A DNA stretch of 64,000 nt, from NCBI RefSeq assembly GCF_001426685.1, contig NZ_LMFB01000016.1, positions 133,898-197,897 on the forward strand, given 5' to 3'. Position 1 is the first letter of the stretch, and every line of letters starts with the position of its first letter. The translations under genes were made by a program, and so were the position numbers. Shown here piece after piece: positions 1 through 9,000 of the stretch. The notes under the pieces were generated by a model. It ran no database searches, was not told the DNA's origin, and worked only from the letters and a program-made list of their open reading frames with translations. Origin of the DNA: Rhizobium sp. Root483D2 (GTDB lineage: Bacteria; Pseudomonadota; Alphaproteobacteria; Rhizobiales; Rhizobiaceae).

Positions 1-2
1 GG

Positions 3-71
3 GGCGAGGATGACGGAGAATGGGGTATCGCCCTCGCCAAACAATCTTGTTCACGGGTATCCGCAGCCTGA
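3..71 (+). CDS. possible C-terminal end of an unidentified plus-strand gene (5' end outside window)
   Basis: One plus-strand frame is open from the window edge to a TGA at 69-71, giving about 22 residues that end in RVSAA. A hairpin that looks like a terminator starts directly at the stop. A stop followed at once by a terminator suggests a real gene end. The peptide is too short to assign to a family, and the other plus frame that stays open is equally short evidence. Confidence 0.3.
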   Translation, partial: GEDDGEWGIALAKQSCSRVSAA

Positions 72-101
72 GTCCGGAAAACTATGGTTTTCCGGGCTTT
101 T
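71..101 (+). terminator. rho-independent terminator at the left edge
   Basis: CCGGAAAAC (74-82), loop tatg, GTTTTCCGG (87-95), extended by weaker pairs and followed by GCTTTT. The T-run is on the plus-strand side, so it fits a plus-strand gene ending upstream. It may also separate that gene from the minus-strand oxidoreductase whose stop is at 114. Confidence 0.6.
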
Positions 102-113
102 CATTATCCCAGA

Positions 114-1403
114 TCAAAACCGGCGATCGATGAAATGCTTGGCTTGCGCGCCGGCGTGATAGAAGGCCGATTTGAGGCTGCGCAGGGGGTCTGGGGTGAT
201 GGGGCTTTCGGCGAGCGGAAGCGCGTTTGGGTGACCCATGACGTGGTTTGCGAGCGCGCGGCCGAAGACCGTGCCGGGGGCAATGCCGCGGCCGTTATAG
301 CCGCTGACCGAGACGACATTTTCGGCCATCGCGTGCATCTGCGGCAGGTTGTTGGTGGTCATGCCGATGCGGCCGTCCCACCAGTATTCGAAGCGAAAAT
401 CGCCAAGTGCGGGAAACAGCTTGCGCAGCGAGCGTGCGGCAAAGGCGCGGTGCGTGCCTTCTGCGAGCGCATCCAGGCGGCCGACGCTGCCGAAGATCAG
501 GCGGTTTTGCTGATCCATCCTGAACGAGGTCATGACCAGCCCCGTGTCCCAGCAGCCCTGGCGTTCCGGCAGGATGGTGCGGGCGATATTGTCGGAGAGC
601 GGGTTCGTGGCGAACTGGAAATAGGGCAGGATCGTCAGTTCCTGCGTATAGGACGTCCACGGCGTCTGGCTCAGCATGTCGCCATAGGCGTTGGTCGCGA
701 CGATGACCGATTTGGCGGTGATGGTGCCGTTTCCGGTTGTCAGCTTCCACAGATCGCCCACGCGTTCGGCGGAGCGCAGCGGCGTTTCGGTGTAGATCTG
801 CGCGCCGGCAGCAAGGGCAGCGCTCGCAAGGCCGCGGGCATAGGCCAATGGCTGGATCGTCCCCGCGCGCCGGTCGAGCAGAGCGCCGGCAAAGCCTTCC
901 GCGCCAGTCAGCACCGTGGCACGATCGGCATTGACCACCTCGACGGGTGCACCAAAGGTCTGCCACTGGCGTTCACGGTCCTGAATATCCTTCAGGCCCT
1001 CGGGGCCGACGGCCAGATGCAGCGTGCCGTTGCGCACCGCCTCACAAGCGATCGCATGTTTTTCGACCAGCTCATAAACCAGCGACGGACCATCGCCCAG
1101 TTCGGTCAGCAACCGTGTCCCGGTCTCGATGCCGAGCGTTGCGATGAGGTCTTCGGGCTTTGTCCACATGCCGGCATTGACGAGGCCGACATTGCGGCCG
1201 GAGCCGCCGAAGCCGATCATCTTCGCCTCGGCGATGGCGACGCTGACGCCTTTTTCGGCAAGATGCAGGGCGGCTGAAAGACCGGTGAAGCCGCCGCCGA
1301 TGACAGCGACATCAACGGTGATATCGTTTGTGAGCGGCCCGGTTTTGGGAGCTGCGGGTGCCGTGGCATGCCAGAGGTTGGGAAGAGTACGTTCGGCGGC
1401 CAT
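114..1403 (-). CDS. FAD-dependent amine/amino-acid oxidoreductase (DAO family, OrdL/PuuB-like)
   Basis: A 429-residue protein. After about 30 residues it has an FAD/dinucleotide-binding strand-turn-helix with GGGFTG at about 36-41, then the conserved GSGRNVG region typical of DAO-fold flavoproteins close to gamma-glutamylputrescine oxidase and OrdL. The C-terminal GYNGRGIAPGT segment is the usual flavin-closing motif of the group. The family oxidises secondary or primary amines to imine/aldehyde plus hydrogen peroxide; the substrate cannot be read from sequence. The ATG is preceded by AAGGAA at good spacing. It stands alone, with a palindrome-bearing intergenic region upstream. Confidence 0.85.
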   Translation of the reverse strand: MAAERTLPNLWHATAPAAPKTGPLTNDITVDVAVIGGGFTGLSAALHLAEKGVSVAIAEAKMIGFGGSGRNVGLVNAGMWTKPEDLIATLGIETGTRLLTELGDGPSLVYELVEKHAIACEAVRNGTLHLAVGPEGLKDIQDRERQWQTFGAPVEVVNADRATVLTGAEGFAGALLDRRAGTIQPLAYARGLASAALAAGAQIYTETPLRSAERVGDLWKLTTGNGTITAKSVIVATNAYGDMLSQTPWTSYTQELTILPYFQFATNPLSDNIARTILPERQGCWDTGLVMTSFRMDQQNRLIFGSVGRLDALAEGTHRAFAARSLRKLFPALGDFRFEYWWDGRIGMTTNNLPQMHAMAENVVSVSGYNGRGIAPGTVFGRALANHVMGHPNALPLAESPITPDPLRSLKSAFYHAGAQAKHFIDRRF

Positions 1404-1793
1404 TACGGCATTCCTTGTCTGTCGGAAGTGATGGTTCGGTTTTCCGACAGATAAAGCATCGCTGCAATCTGTTTTAATGACAATATCAGATGAGGTTATG
1501 ACGGCTTTGACATCAGTCTTGGAATATCAAGCTTGGGGTATATCGGGCCTGAAGACATTCGTGGACGCGTTCGGGTGAGGTCGCGGCGTTACCAAGCTAA
1601 ACGCCACGACCCCCGATCTCCGCCTGCGCGAAACTGTGCCCTATCATATCGCGTATGCGTACCGGCAAGCCGGCACGGTGACGGGTCATGCGCGTCAAGG
1701 CTGCATTTGATCAAATCCTTGACGCAACCATCTTGACCCATGTTGGCGAGCCGTCACCCCCCAAATAGGGGAGGTTCTGGCAAATACACGCCT
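1404..1793. other. intergenic region, 390 bp, no gene seen
   Basis: This lies between the start of the FAD oxidoreductase and the stop of the L,D-transpeptidase, both on the minus strand. Short open frames here have no recognisable product or ribosome site. The only structure is a nested palindrome at 1692-1725, listed separately. Confidence 0.6.
1692..1725. repeat. nested inverted repeat
   Basis: The outer arms are GCGTCAAGG (1692-1700) and CCTTGACGC (1717-1725), a perfect 9-bp match. The 16-nt loop contains a perfect 12-bp palindrome, ATTTGATCAAAT (1705-1716). There is no T-run, so a terminator is unlikely. It could be an operator or an RNA hairpin upstream of the oxidoreductase. Confidence 0.6.
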
Positions 1794-3170
1794 TTAATCG
1801 AGGAATTCCACAGTCGTGCCAACGCTGACCATCTTGGCAAGCTCGGTGGCGTCCCAGTTGGTCAGGCGCACGCAGCCATGGCTTTGGGTCTTCCCAATCT
1901 TGGATGGTTCCGGGGTGCCGTGAATGCCATAGGTCGGCTTCGACAGAGCGATCCAGACGGTCCCGACCGGACCGTTCGGACCGGGCTGAAGCGTCAGCAC
2001 CTTGTCGTTTTCACCCTGCTTGAAGTTGATCTTCGGATTGTAGGTATAGCCGGGGTTCAGCGCGATGCGATCGACCTGAACGGTTCCGGAGGGCGAGGGC
2101 GTGTCGGATGAGCCGATCGTGGCCGGATAGGCGGCAATCAGGGTGCCGGCCTCGTCATAGGCAAAGACCTGCTTGCGGTATTTGTCGGCGACGATGCGCG
2201 TCACCTTGCCCGATTTCGGCTCGCCCGGATTGATCACCTTGATGATGGTGCCGGGAATGGTGAAGTCGATGCCGGGGTTCAATTCGCGCAGGTAAGCCTC
2301 GTCCATGTGGAATTTCTCGCCCAGCATTTCGACCGTCGAGGTGAAGGACAGGTGCGGCAGGACCGCTTTATGGGCGTAGTCTTCCGGGATGGAAGCAACA
2401 TAGGGACCGGCGGCGTCGGCCGCCGTGATCGTGTAGGTGGTGATCGGCAGGCCGCCGGTGAAGCGCAGGCGCTCCAGGATATCGTCGGTATTGTTCGGGT
2501 CCAGCGTTTCGCCGGTTGCCTGCTGCCAGGCTTCGATCGCCTTAGTGACATTGGAACCGGTCTTGCCGTCGATCACGCCGGGGGAGAAGCCCTCGCGATC
2601 GAGGAACACCTGCAGCGCGGTGATCTCGGCGCTCGACTTCTTGGTGATCCGGGCAGCCGAGGGCAGGGTCTGGCGGCTGGGAGCGTTGTCCTCCGGCGGC
2701 AGGGCCGCCATATCGTTTTCGTCCTGCATCGGCAGGCTTGTGGGCAATTCCTGGCGATCAACATTGCCGGGCGAGACATCGCGGTAGTCTGGAACCGAAC
2801 CGGTGATTTCGCCCTGGCGCGTATAGCCCTGGTCGGTGAAGGCCGGATCGGAATAGCCGTAGTCAGGATTGGTATAGACGTCGTGGTTGCGTTCGCGGCG
2901 GCGCGTGTCGTTGCGCTCGCGGCCCGATCCCATCACGGTCGCGACGACATTGCCCCAGCTGTCAACCAGAACGGTACGGCCGCGGCGGTCGCGCATCATC
3001 TGCACGTCGCCGTTTTCGGGGATGTAATCGAGAATTTCGCCCTGTGGCGTCACCAGAACCGAATTGGGCGGCAGACGGCCAAAGCTGTCCTGCGCCTCGG
3101 CGGCAGTGGCAAACGCGAGCACGCTGACGGCGGAAATAAGGGCAAGGCGGGTTCTGGAAACGAACGTCAC
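1794..3170 (-). CDS. secreted L,D-transpeptidase (YkuD domain)
   Basis: A 458-residue exported protein. Signal peptide at 1-26 (hydrophobic core, then AEA before QDSF). A central peptidoglycan-binding-like segment lies at about 185-235 and the YkuD catalytic domain at about 315-458. The catalytic motif is complete: HGT, then SHGCVR with the nucleophile near Cys433. The family forms 3-3 (mDAP-mDAP) crosslinks or attaches proteins to peptidoglycan in the periplasm; L,D-crosslinking is prominent in Rhizobiales, which grow from the pole. The start codon is GTG at 3170. It is divergent from the DUF4432 gene, so a shared upstream region of about 200 bp carries both promoters. Confidence 0.9.
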   Translation of the reverse strand: MTFVSRTRLALISAVSVLAFATAAEAQDSFGRLPPNSVLVTPQGEILDYIPENGDVQMMRDRRGRTVLVDSWGNVVATVMGSGRERNDTRRRERNHDVYTNPDYGYSDPAFTDQGYTRQGEITGSVPDYRDVSPGNVDRQELPTSLPMQDENDMAALPPEDNAPSRQTLPSAARITKKSSAEITALQVFLDREGFSPGVIDGKTGSNVTKAIEAWQQATGETLDPNNTDDILERLRFTGGLPITTYTITAADAAGPYVASIPEDYAHKAVLPHLSFTSTVEMLGEKFHMDEAYLRELNPGIDFTIPGTIIKVINPGEPKSGKVTRIVADKYRKQVFAYDEAGTLIAAYPATIGSSDTPSPSGTVQVDRIALNPGYTYNPKINFKQGENDKVLTLQPGPNGPVGTVWIALSKPTYGIHGTPEPSKIGKTQSHGCVRLTNWDATELAKMVSVGTTVEFLD

Positions 3171-3229
3171 GGTGAAACCTGTTATCTGGCAGTTGAACTC
3201 GGGGCGTACAAATCAATTGGGACGGTAAT

Positions 3230-3248
3230 ATGAATAAACTGAATTCAT
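3230..3248. promoter_or_regulatory. small inverted repeat between divergent genes
   Basis: ATGAAT (3230-3235) and ATTCAT (3243-3248), with a 7-bp AT-rich spacer. It sits between the divergent L,D-transpeptidase and DUF4432 genes, where an operator could act on either. The arms are short and AT-rich, so chance is possible. Confidence 0.25.
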
Positions 3249-3379
3249 TATGAACGGTTCCCTAAAATCCTTCGATTTCGGTGGGTTGCCGATTTATAGG
3301 CGTGATGATGCCGTTTCCTTGCGTTAGTTTTTCCGGGGTGAACGGATAGAGCCGGACGGACGCGAGGGGAAAATAATCG

Positions 3380-4228
3380 ATGCCGATGCGAATCTCTACC
3401 GGTGGACCGGATTTCCAGATTCTTCTCGATCGCCAGTCCGCTCTCGATATCAGTGCCTTTGTCGTTGGTGGTGTCGATCTTTCGCCGGGCACGGCCATTC
3501 CATCCGATGGCGACCGGCGCATTGACCATGCGCTGCAGGGGTTCTTCTTCACCTGTGGTCCCGATCACATCCGCCATCCCGAGCCGATCGAAGGCCGCGA
3601 GGACGGACAGAAATATCCATTGCACGGATCGCTCTGCGGCACGCCTGCTGGCGAAACCTGGATGTCGCAGCCGGGCGAGCCGCCGGGCTGCAACGCGCAC
3701 ACCGAGGTCCTGCTTGCCAACGGAGGACAGGCCCGCATCTCTAGGCAATGGGCTGTCAGTCCGGATAATCGCGAGGTCACGCTTAACGACCGGGTCACCA
3801 ATATCGGTGATCGCCCGTTTTCGCCGATGCTGATGTATCACATGAATATTGGCGGCCGGCTTGCCGGGACTGACACGCAGATCGGCGGGACGATGTTTGG
3901 AGAGGAACGGTTTGGCTGGCGATTCGGCGAAGGGGATCGCGGGCTGTTGTGCGTGCCGGCAACGGCCGGTGCGAAAGACGGCTGGGCCGAGGTCGTGCTG
4001 GGACCGTTCGAGGCGTTCAGCGGCCGGTCGCTTGCCGTGCGGTTTTCCACGCACACATTGCCGTTTCTGCAGATGTGGCGGTGCCAGAGCGGCGGCGCCG
4101 ATGTCATTGGCATCGAACCGGTGTCGCACCGGCTCGCCAAGCGGGCCGAGCTTGCCGCCGCCGGCGAAATGCCGCTGCTGGCCTCAGGCGGGACGGTGGA
4201 TTATGCGCTGGCGTTCCGGATCCGCTGA
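3380..4228 (+). CDS. DUF4432 / aldose 1-epimerase-like protein
   Basis: A 282-residue cytoplasmic protein with the beta-rich layout of the galactose-mutarotase-like superfamily. It has PLHGSLCGTPA at about 75-85 and DRVTNIGDRPFSPMLMYHMNIGG at the core, as in DUF4432 proteins annotated as aldose 1-epimerases. The role is probably anomer interconversion or binding of an unknown sugar. GAGGGG lies 10 bases before the first ATG. The next gene, a rhodanese-like domain, follows on the same strand after about 70 bp. Function beyond the fold is not established. Confidence 0.75.
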   Translation: MPMRISTGGPDFQILLDRQSALDISAFVVGGVDLSPGTAIPSDGDRRIDHALQGFFFTCGPDHIRHPEPIEGREDGQKYPLHGSLCGTPAGETWMSQPGEPPGCNAHTEVLLANGGQARISRQWAVSPDNREVTLNDRVTNIGDRPFSPMLMYHMNIGGRLAGTDTQIGGTMFGEERFGWRFGEGDRGLLCVPATAGAKDGWAEVVLGPFEAFSGRSLAVRFSTHTLPFLQMWRCQSGGADVIGIEPVSHRLAKRAELAAAGEMPLLASGGTVDYALAFRIR

Positions 4229-4301
4229 CCCGCTTTGCAATTGACGCGTGACACTGCCGGTCTTACATCAGTCCGGGCATTATTTTGAGGAAGGCACAGC
4301 C

Positions 4302-4640
4302 ATGGACATTCGCCAGATCAACGATGAATATTCGGTCACCGGACAGATTTCGGTCGAGGACCTCGATACGATCAAGGCGCTGGGTTTCAAGTCCATCGTT
4401 TGCCATCGCCCGGATTTCGAGCAGCCCGACCAGCCGCAGTTCGAAACCATCGCCGCCCGCGCCACGGAGCTGGGCCTCGATATTACCCATATTCCGGTCG
4501 GCCCGATGGGCGTGACCGCCGATGCCGTGCGCGAGATGGTCGATGCGCTCGATGCGTTCGAGCGTCCGATGCTCGGCTATTGCCGTTCCGGCGCGCGCTC
4601 GACCAATGTCTACCAGCAGACCCAGCACATTCGCGGCTGA
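4302..4640 (+). CDS. free-standing TIGR01244/DUF442 rhodanese-like sulfurtransferase domain
   Basis: A 112-residue protein. The ATG at 4302 is chosen because GAGGAAGG lies just upstream; an in-frame earlier start at 4248 lacks this. It matches the small 'beta-lactamase hydrolase-like' (Blh) phosphatase/sulfurtransferase domain, which in other bacteria is fused to an ETHE1-type persulfide dioxygenase. The active loop is Cys94-R-S-G-A-Arg99, a C-x4-R loop as in rhodaneses, not the C-x5-R loop of tyrosine phosphatases. No dioxygenase partner or CstR-like regulator is adjacent. Likely role: moving sulfane sulfur; inferred only. Confidence 0.75.
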   Translation: MDIRQINDEYSVTGQISVEDLDTIKALGFKSIVCHRPDFEQPDQPQFETIAARATELGLDITHIPVGPMGVTADAVREMVDALDAFERPMLGYCRSGARSTNVYQQTQHIRG

Positions 4641-4649
4641 AGCCTATCA

Positions 4650-4679
4650 CCGGCGCGCATGTGAGCGATTGCGCGCCGG
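4650..4679. terminator. hairpin between convergent genes
   Basis: CCGGCGCGC (4650-4658) pairs perfectly with GCGCGCCGG (4671-4679) across a 12-nt loop, between the stop of the DUF442 gene (plus) and the stop of ugpC (minus). Its position fits a bidirectional transcription stop, but neither side has a T-run. Confidence 0.4.
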
Positions 4680-4694
4680 GCCATGATTACAAGA

Positions 4695-5741
4695 TCATCG
4701 CAGCCGCTGACCGCTTTCATCGAAGAAGTGAAGGCTGTCCCAGGCCGCATGCACGGTGGCGAGATCATCCAGCACGATCTTTGAGCGGCCGGGCACGCGA
4801 AATACGATCGGCTGGCGGTCCGGCAATTCGCCGTGGACATAGCTTTCCGCGCCGACCAGTTCCACCGCCGCCACTTTCACGTCGATCGTCAAGCCGTTGT
4901 CCGTTTCGTTCGCGGATGACAGATGCAAGTCTTCGGGGCGCACACCCAGTGTCGCGGTGCCTGCCGGAAGAGCGGCGCCATTGCCGAGGCGCCAATCTTT
5001 CGAGGTGGTTTTTGGCAGGAGGTTCATCGAGGGCGAGCCGATAAAGGTTGCGACAAAGGTCGTCTGCGGTTTTTCGTAAAGCTCGATCGGGGTTCCGACT
5101 TGCTCGATCCGTCCGGCGTTGAGGACCACAAGCCTGTCGGCCAGCGTCATCGCTTCCATCTGGTCGTGTGTCACGTAGACGCTTGTTGTCGCGAGCGCGC
5201 GCTGCAGGCGCTTGATCTCGACGCGCATCTGGACACGCAGCTTGGCATCGAGATTGGAGAGGGGCTCGTCGAAGAGGAAGGCCGCCGGTTCGCGCACGAT
5301 GGCGCGGCCCATGGCGACGCGCTGCCGCTGGCCGCCCGACAATTGCCTTGGCTTGCGATCGAGAAAGGGTTCGATTTCCAGCGCCTTGGCGGCACCGGCG
5401 ATGCGCCGGTCGATCTCGTCCTGCGGCGTGTTGCGGTTCTTCAGGCCGTAGGCGAGATTTTGGCGTACCGTCATATGCGGATAGAGCGCATAGTTCTGGA
5501 AGACCATGGCGATGTCGCGCTCGGACGGCTCAAGTTCGTTCACAATGCGGCCGCCAATCGAGATCGTGCCGCCGGTAATGCTTTCAAGCCCGGCAATCAT
5601 GCGCAACAGCGTGGATTTTCCGCAGCCGGACGGGCCGACCAGCACGACCAGTTCGCCATCGGCAATATCGAGGGAAACGCCCTGGATCGCATGGACCGGG
5701 CCATATTTCTTGCGGACGTCGTTTAGGATGATGTTGGCCAT
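4695..5741 (-). CDS. ugpC: glycerol-3-phosphate ABC importer, ATP-binding subunit UgpC
   Basis: A 348-residue MalK/UgpC-type ATPase. Walker [10 protein letters not shown] at 36-44, Q-loop near 82, signature LSGGQ at 134-138, Walker B FLFDEP at 155-160 with the D-loop following, H-loop in YVTHDQMEA. The C-terminal third is the TOBE/OB regulatory domain of MalK-like ATPases. It powers import of sn-glycerol-3-phosphate or its diesters at the inner membrane. It is the last gene of ugpB-A-E-C; its ATG overlaps the ugpE stop by one base (TAATG). MalK-type ATPases can serve several importers, but the operon makes UgpC the best name. Confidence 0.92.
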   Translation of the reverse strand: MANIILNDVRKKYGPVHAIQGVSLDIADGELVVLVGPSGCGKSTLLRMIAGLESITGGTISIGGRIVNELEPSERDIAMVFQNYALYPHMTVRQNLAYGLKNRNTPQDEIDRRIAGAAKALEIEPFLDRKPRQLSGGQRQRVAMGRAIVREPAAFLFDEPLSNLDAKLRVQMRVEIKRLQRALATTSVYVTHDQMEAMTLADRLVVLNAGRIEQVGTPIELYEKPQTTFVATFIGSPSMNLLPKTTSKDWRLGNGAALPAGTATLGVRPEDLHLSSANETDNGLTIDVKVAAVELVGAESYVHGELPDRQPIVFRVPGRSKIVLDDLATVHAAWDSLHFFDESGQRLR

Positions 5742-6589
5742 TATTTCTCCGTATCCACGAGACCTTTGACGAACCAGCGCTGCATCAGCACCACGACGAG
5801 AATGGGCGGTATGATGGCGAGGATCGCGGTCACCATGACGTAGTTCCAGGGTGTCGAAGCGTCGGTGAAATCGACCATGCGCCGCAGGCCGATGATGATC
5901 GTGTTCATCTTGGCATCGTTGGTGACGAGCAATGGCCAGAGATATTGTGTCCAGCCATAGATGAAGAGAATGACGAAGAGCGCGGCGATATTGGTGCTCG
6001 ACAGCGGCAACAGGATATCGCGCATGAAGCGGAACGGTCCGGCATTGTCGATGCGGGCCGCCTCCACCAGTTCGCCGGGGATCGTCAGGAAGAACTGGCG
6101 AAACAGGAATGTCGCGGTGGCGGAAGCCATCAGGGGCAGCGTCAGTCCGGCATAGGTGTCGATCATGCCGAGATCGACGATAACCTTGTAAGTCGGCAGG
6201 ATGCGCACCTCCACCGGCAGCATCAGCGTGACAAAGATCATCCAGAAGAATGCCATACGGAAGGGAAAGCGGAAGAAAACGATGGCAAAAGCGGACAGAA
6301 ACGAAATGACGATCTTGCCGACGGCAATGGCGATGGCCACCACGAAGGAGTTGAACAGCAATCGTTCCAGGCTGACGCCGACGACCCGCTCGACACCGCC
6401 GGACATGGCTTCGGTATAGTTCTCCACCATATGCCCGCCGGGCAGCAGCGACATGGGCGGCCGGATGATTGCCTCCGATGTCGTCGTCGAGGCGATGAAC
6501 GTATAGTAGATCGGGAAGGCGACGATGATGATCCCGAGGATCAATATCAGGTGGCCGACCAGATTGGCGACAGGACGTTTTTCAATCAT
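5741..6589 (-). CDS. ugpE: glycerol-3-phosphate ABC importer, permease UgpE
   Basis: A 282-residue inner-membrane permease with six predicted membrane segments, beginning with a long N-terminal helix (about 11-32). The EAA loop [21 protein letters not shown], near residue 190, contacts the ATPase. It is the MalG-type partner of UgpA. It starts 9 bases after the ugpA stop with GAGGG upstream. Together with UgpA it forms the translocation channel for glycerol-3-phosphate. Confidence 0.92.
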   Translation of the reverse strand: MIEKRPVANLVGHLILILGIIIVAFPIYYTFIASTTTSEAIIRPPMSLLPGGHMVENYTEAMSGGVERVVGVSLERLLFNSFVVAIAIAVGKIVISFLSAFAIVFFRFPFRMAFFWMIFVTLMLPVEVRILPTYKVIVDLGMIDTYAGLTLPLMASATATFLFRQFFLTIPGELVEAARIDNAGPFRFMRDILLPLSSTNIAALFVILFIYGWTQYLWPLLVTNDAKMNTIIIGLRRMVDFTDASTPWNYVMVTAILAIIPPILVVVLMQRWFVKGLVDTEK

Positions 6590-6598
6590 TTCCAGCCC

Positions 6599-7480
6599 TC
6601 AGCCATAATGCACCCGTTTCTCGACGAAGCGGAATTGGAAGGCGGTGAGCCCGATGACGATCACCATCAAAATGACGGATTGGGCAGCGGACGAGCCGAG
6701 GTTCAAATTGACGAAGCCGTCATTGTAGACCTTGTAGACCAGCGTTTCCGTCGCCTTGGCCGGGCCGCCGCCGGTCACCGAGTGAATGATGCCGAACGTG
6801 TCGAAGAAGGCATAGACCGTGTTGACGACCAGGAGAAAGAAGGTGGTGGGCGCCAGAAGCGGAAAGACGATCGTCCAAAAGCGCCTGCTGCCGCGCGCGC
6901 CGTCGATGGCGGCAGCCTCGATCAGCGATTTCGGAATGGCCTGCAGGCCCGCCACGAAGAACAGGAAGTTGTAGCTGATCTGCTTCCAGGCGGCGGCGAC
7001 CACCACCAGCGCCATCGCCTGATTGCCGTTCAACAGCGGATCCCAAGCAAAACCGTTGCGGCGCAGAAGGTAGGCCAGCGTGCCCATTGCCGGGTTGAAC
7101 ATGAACAGCCACAGCATGCCGGCCACCGCCGGTGCGACGGCGTAGGGCCAGATCATCAAGGTGCGATAGAAGGACTGACCGCGCACCACCTTGTCTGCGG
7201 CCGTCGCCAAAAGCAGAGCGACGCCCATGGAGACGATGGCGGTCAAAAGACTGAAGACGACCGTGACCTGCAGGGCGTGAATATAATTGGGATCGGACAG
7301 GACCGCCTTGAAATTGGCAAGGCCGACGAAACCACTTTTCAGGCCGAACGGGTCCTGCCTGACCATGGATTGATAGAGCGCCTGGCTGGCTGGCCAGAAA
7401 AAGAAAATGATCGTCAGGATGATCTGCGGCGCGACCAGCAGATAAGGCAGGATCTTGTTGGGAAACGCAACGTTGTGCAC
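6599..7480 (-). CDS. ugpA: glycerol-3-phosphate ABC importer, permease UgpA
   Basis: A 293-residue permease of the MalF/UgpA type. It has six predicted membrane segments and the EAA loop [21 protein letters not shown] near residue 195. The start is GTG at 7480 with GAGGAG eight bases upstream. A strong GC hairpin lies between it and ugpB, which fits lower expression of the membrane genes than of the binding protein. Confidence 0.92.
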   Translation of the reverse strand: MHNVAFPNKILPYLLVAPQIILTIIFFFWPASQALYQSMVRQDPFGLKSGFVGLANFKAVLSDPNYIHALQVTVVFSLLTAIVSMGVALLLATAADKVVRGQSFYRTLMIWPYAVAPAVAGMLWLFMFNPAMGTLAYLLRRNGFAWDPLLNGNQAMALVVVAAAWKQISYNFLFFVAGLQAIPKSLIEAAAIDGARGSRRFWTIVFPLLAPTTFFLLVVNTVYAFFDTFGIIHSVTGGGPAKATETLVYKVYNDGFVNLNLGSSAAQSVILMVIVIGLTAFQFRFVEKRVHYG

Positions 7481-7522
7481 GGGTTCTCCTCGGGCATGGA
7501 AACAGGCGGCAACAGGGCGATC

Positions 7523-7552
7523 ACGCCGCCCGCAAGATCGTGCGGGCGGCGT
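7523..7552 (-). promoter_or_regulatory. intercistronic stem-loop between ugpB and ugpA
   Basis: ACGCCGCCCGCA (7523-7534) and TGCGGGCGGCGT (7541-7552) form a perfect 12-bp GC stem with a 6-nt loop, starting 14 bases after the ugpB stop in transcript order. There is no T-run, so complete termination is unlikely. Such hairpins after binding-protein genes commonly protect the upstream mRNA 3' end; this function is inferred. Confidence 0.6.
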
Positions 7553-7565
7553 CTGGCCTTACGGG

Positions 7566-8870
7566 TTAGTTGCCGACAGCCTCGGTGATCGCTGCATTGC
7601 CGCGTTCGACGGCCTTGTCGAGGGCGGTCTTGGCATCCTGCTGGCCCGCCAGCATGGCCTCGAACTCCTCGTTCATGATGTCGCGAACCTGCGGCAGGTT
7701 GACGAGGCGCACACCCTTGGAATTTTCGGTCGGCGCCTTGCCCATCATCTGCAGGATTGGCGTTTCGCGGCCGGGATTCTTGTCATAGAAACCGGATTTC
7801 TTGGTTTCCTCGTAGGCCGCGTTGGTCACCGGCATATAGCCGGACACCTGATGCAGGCGGGCCTGGATTTCGGTCTGTGACAGGAAATTGAAGAACTGGG
7901 CGACGCCCTTGTATTCCTCGTCGCTCTTTCCGCCGAACACCCAGAGGCTTGCGCCGCCCGGAATGGTGTTTTGCGGCCCATGTCCCTCATAATAAGGGAG
8001 CTGGCCGATGCCGTATTTCACGCCCGACTTGATGATGTCGCCAAGGCCGCCGGAGGATTCAGTCAGGATCGCGCATTCGCCGGACATGAACAGCTGCTTG
8101 GCCTCGGAGGTGCGGCCGCCATAGCGGAAGGTGCCGTCCTTGGCGAGATCGGCGATCGACTGGAAATGCTGGACGAAAAGGGGAGAATTGAACTCGAGCT
8201 TGACATCATTGCCGCCGAGGCCGTTTTCCAGGGTGCCATAGGCGACATTGTTCCAGGCGGCGAGATTTTCGGTCTGGATCCAGGTGAGCCATGTCGAGGT
8301 AAAGCCGCAGGACGCCGCGCCACTCGTCTTGATCTTCTTGGCAGCGTCGAACACTTCCGGCCAGGTCTTCGGCGGATTTTCGGTGTCGAGACCGGCTTTT
8401 TCGAAAATATCCTTGTTGTAATAGAGGATCGGCGAGGATGAATTATAGGGGAAGGACAGCATCGTGCCATCCGGCTTCGAATAATAGGCTGCGATGCCTG
8501 CGAGATATTGCGACTTGTCGAATGTGTAGCCGCCCTTCTGCAGGACATCGGCTGCCGGAACGATAGCGCCCTCCGCGCCCATCATCACGCCGCTGCCGGC
8601 ATCAAAAACCTGAATGATGGCGGGGGGCTGCTGCGAACGGAAGGCGGCGATACCGGCGTTCAGGGTCTCGGGATAGGTGCCCTTGAAGACCGGTGTTATC
8701 GTGTACTCTTTCTGGCTCTCGTTGAATTCCTTGGCCAGCTGGTTGACGACCTCGTTATTGGCGCCTGTCATGGCATGCCACCATTGCAGATCCGTTGCCG
8801 CATGCGCACTGACGGGCAGCGCCAGCGTCAGCGCAACGAGTGCGGTCGATGTGGAAAATGAGCGTGTCAT
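7566..8870 (-). CDS. ugpB: glycerol-3-phosphate-binding periplasmic protein UgpB
   Basis: A 434-residue exported solute-binding protein, close to the usual UgpB length. The signal peptide ends with AHA at 23-25. The mature part begins ATDLQWWHAMTGANNEVVNQL, the typical UgpB opening, and FPYNSSSPILYYNKDIFEKAGLD is a cluster 1 binding-protein hinge motif. It captures glycerol-3-phosphate or glycerophosphodiesters in the periplasm and is the first gene of ugpBAEC. Two hairpins lie in its leader and a PHO-box-like repeat lies about 130 bp upstream, consistent with phosphate-starvation control as in other proteobacteria. Confidence 0.93.
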   Translation of the reverse strand: MTRSFSTSTALVALTLALPVSAHAATDLQWWHAMTGANNEVVNQLAKEFNESQKEYTITPVFKGTYPETLNAGIAAFRSQQPPAIIQVFDAGSGVMMGAEGAIVPAADVLQKGGYTFDKSQYLAGIAAYYSKPDGTMLSFPYNSSSPILYYNKDIFEKAGLDTENPPKTWPEVFDAAKKIKTSGAASCGFTSTWLTWIQTENLAAWNNVAYGTLENGLGGNDVKLEFNSPLFVQHFQSIADLAKDGTFRYGGRTSEAKQLFMSGECAILTESSGGLGDIIKSGVKYGIGQLPYYEGHGPQNTIPGGASLWVFGGKSDEEYKGVAQFFNFLSQTEIQARLHQVSGYMPVTNAAYEETKKSGFYDKNPGRETPILQMMGKAPTENSKGVRLVNLPQVRDIMNEEFEAMLAGQQDAKTALDKAVERGNAAITEAVGN

Positions 8871-8903
8871 GGTTATTCCTCCCTGGTGGTGACAAACGGA
8901 ACA

Positions 8904-8951
8904 GATGGTCTTTCAAACCATTCCGGTAGCGATCCTCCCCGATCGCTACCG
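8904..8951 (-). promoter_or_regulatory. structured leader upstream of ugpB
   Basis: CGGTAGCGATC (8924-8934) pairs with GATCGCTACCG (8941-8951), an 11-bp perfect stem with a 6-nt loop. A second small stem, ATGGT/ACCAT, lies at 8905-8921. Read on the minus strand, both precede ugpB. The loop of the large stem reads GGGGAG in the transcript, resembling a ribosome site. Neither has a terminator T-run. Confidence 0.45.
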
Positions 8952-9000
8952 CAAGCCGGTATATCCACACCCGCACGGAAAACCATGCCGGCGACTGTGG

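Noticed and set aside
1707-1714. TTGATCAA as an FNR/FixK site
   Set aside because: The FNR/FixK consensus needs TTGAT-N4-ATCAA; here the halves overlap with no spacer.
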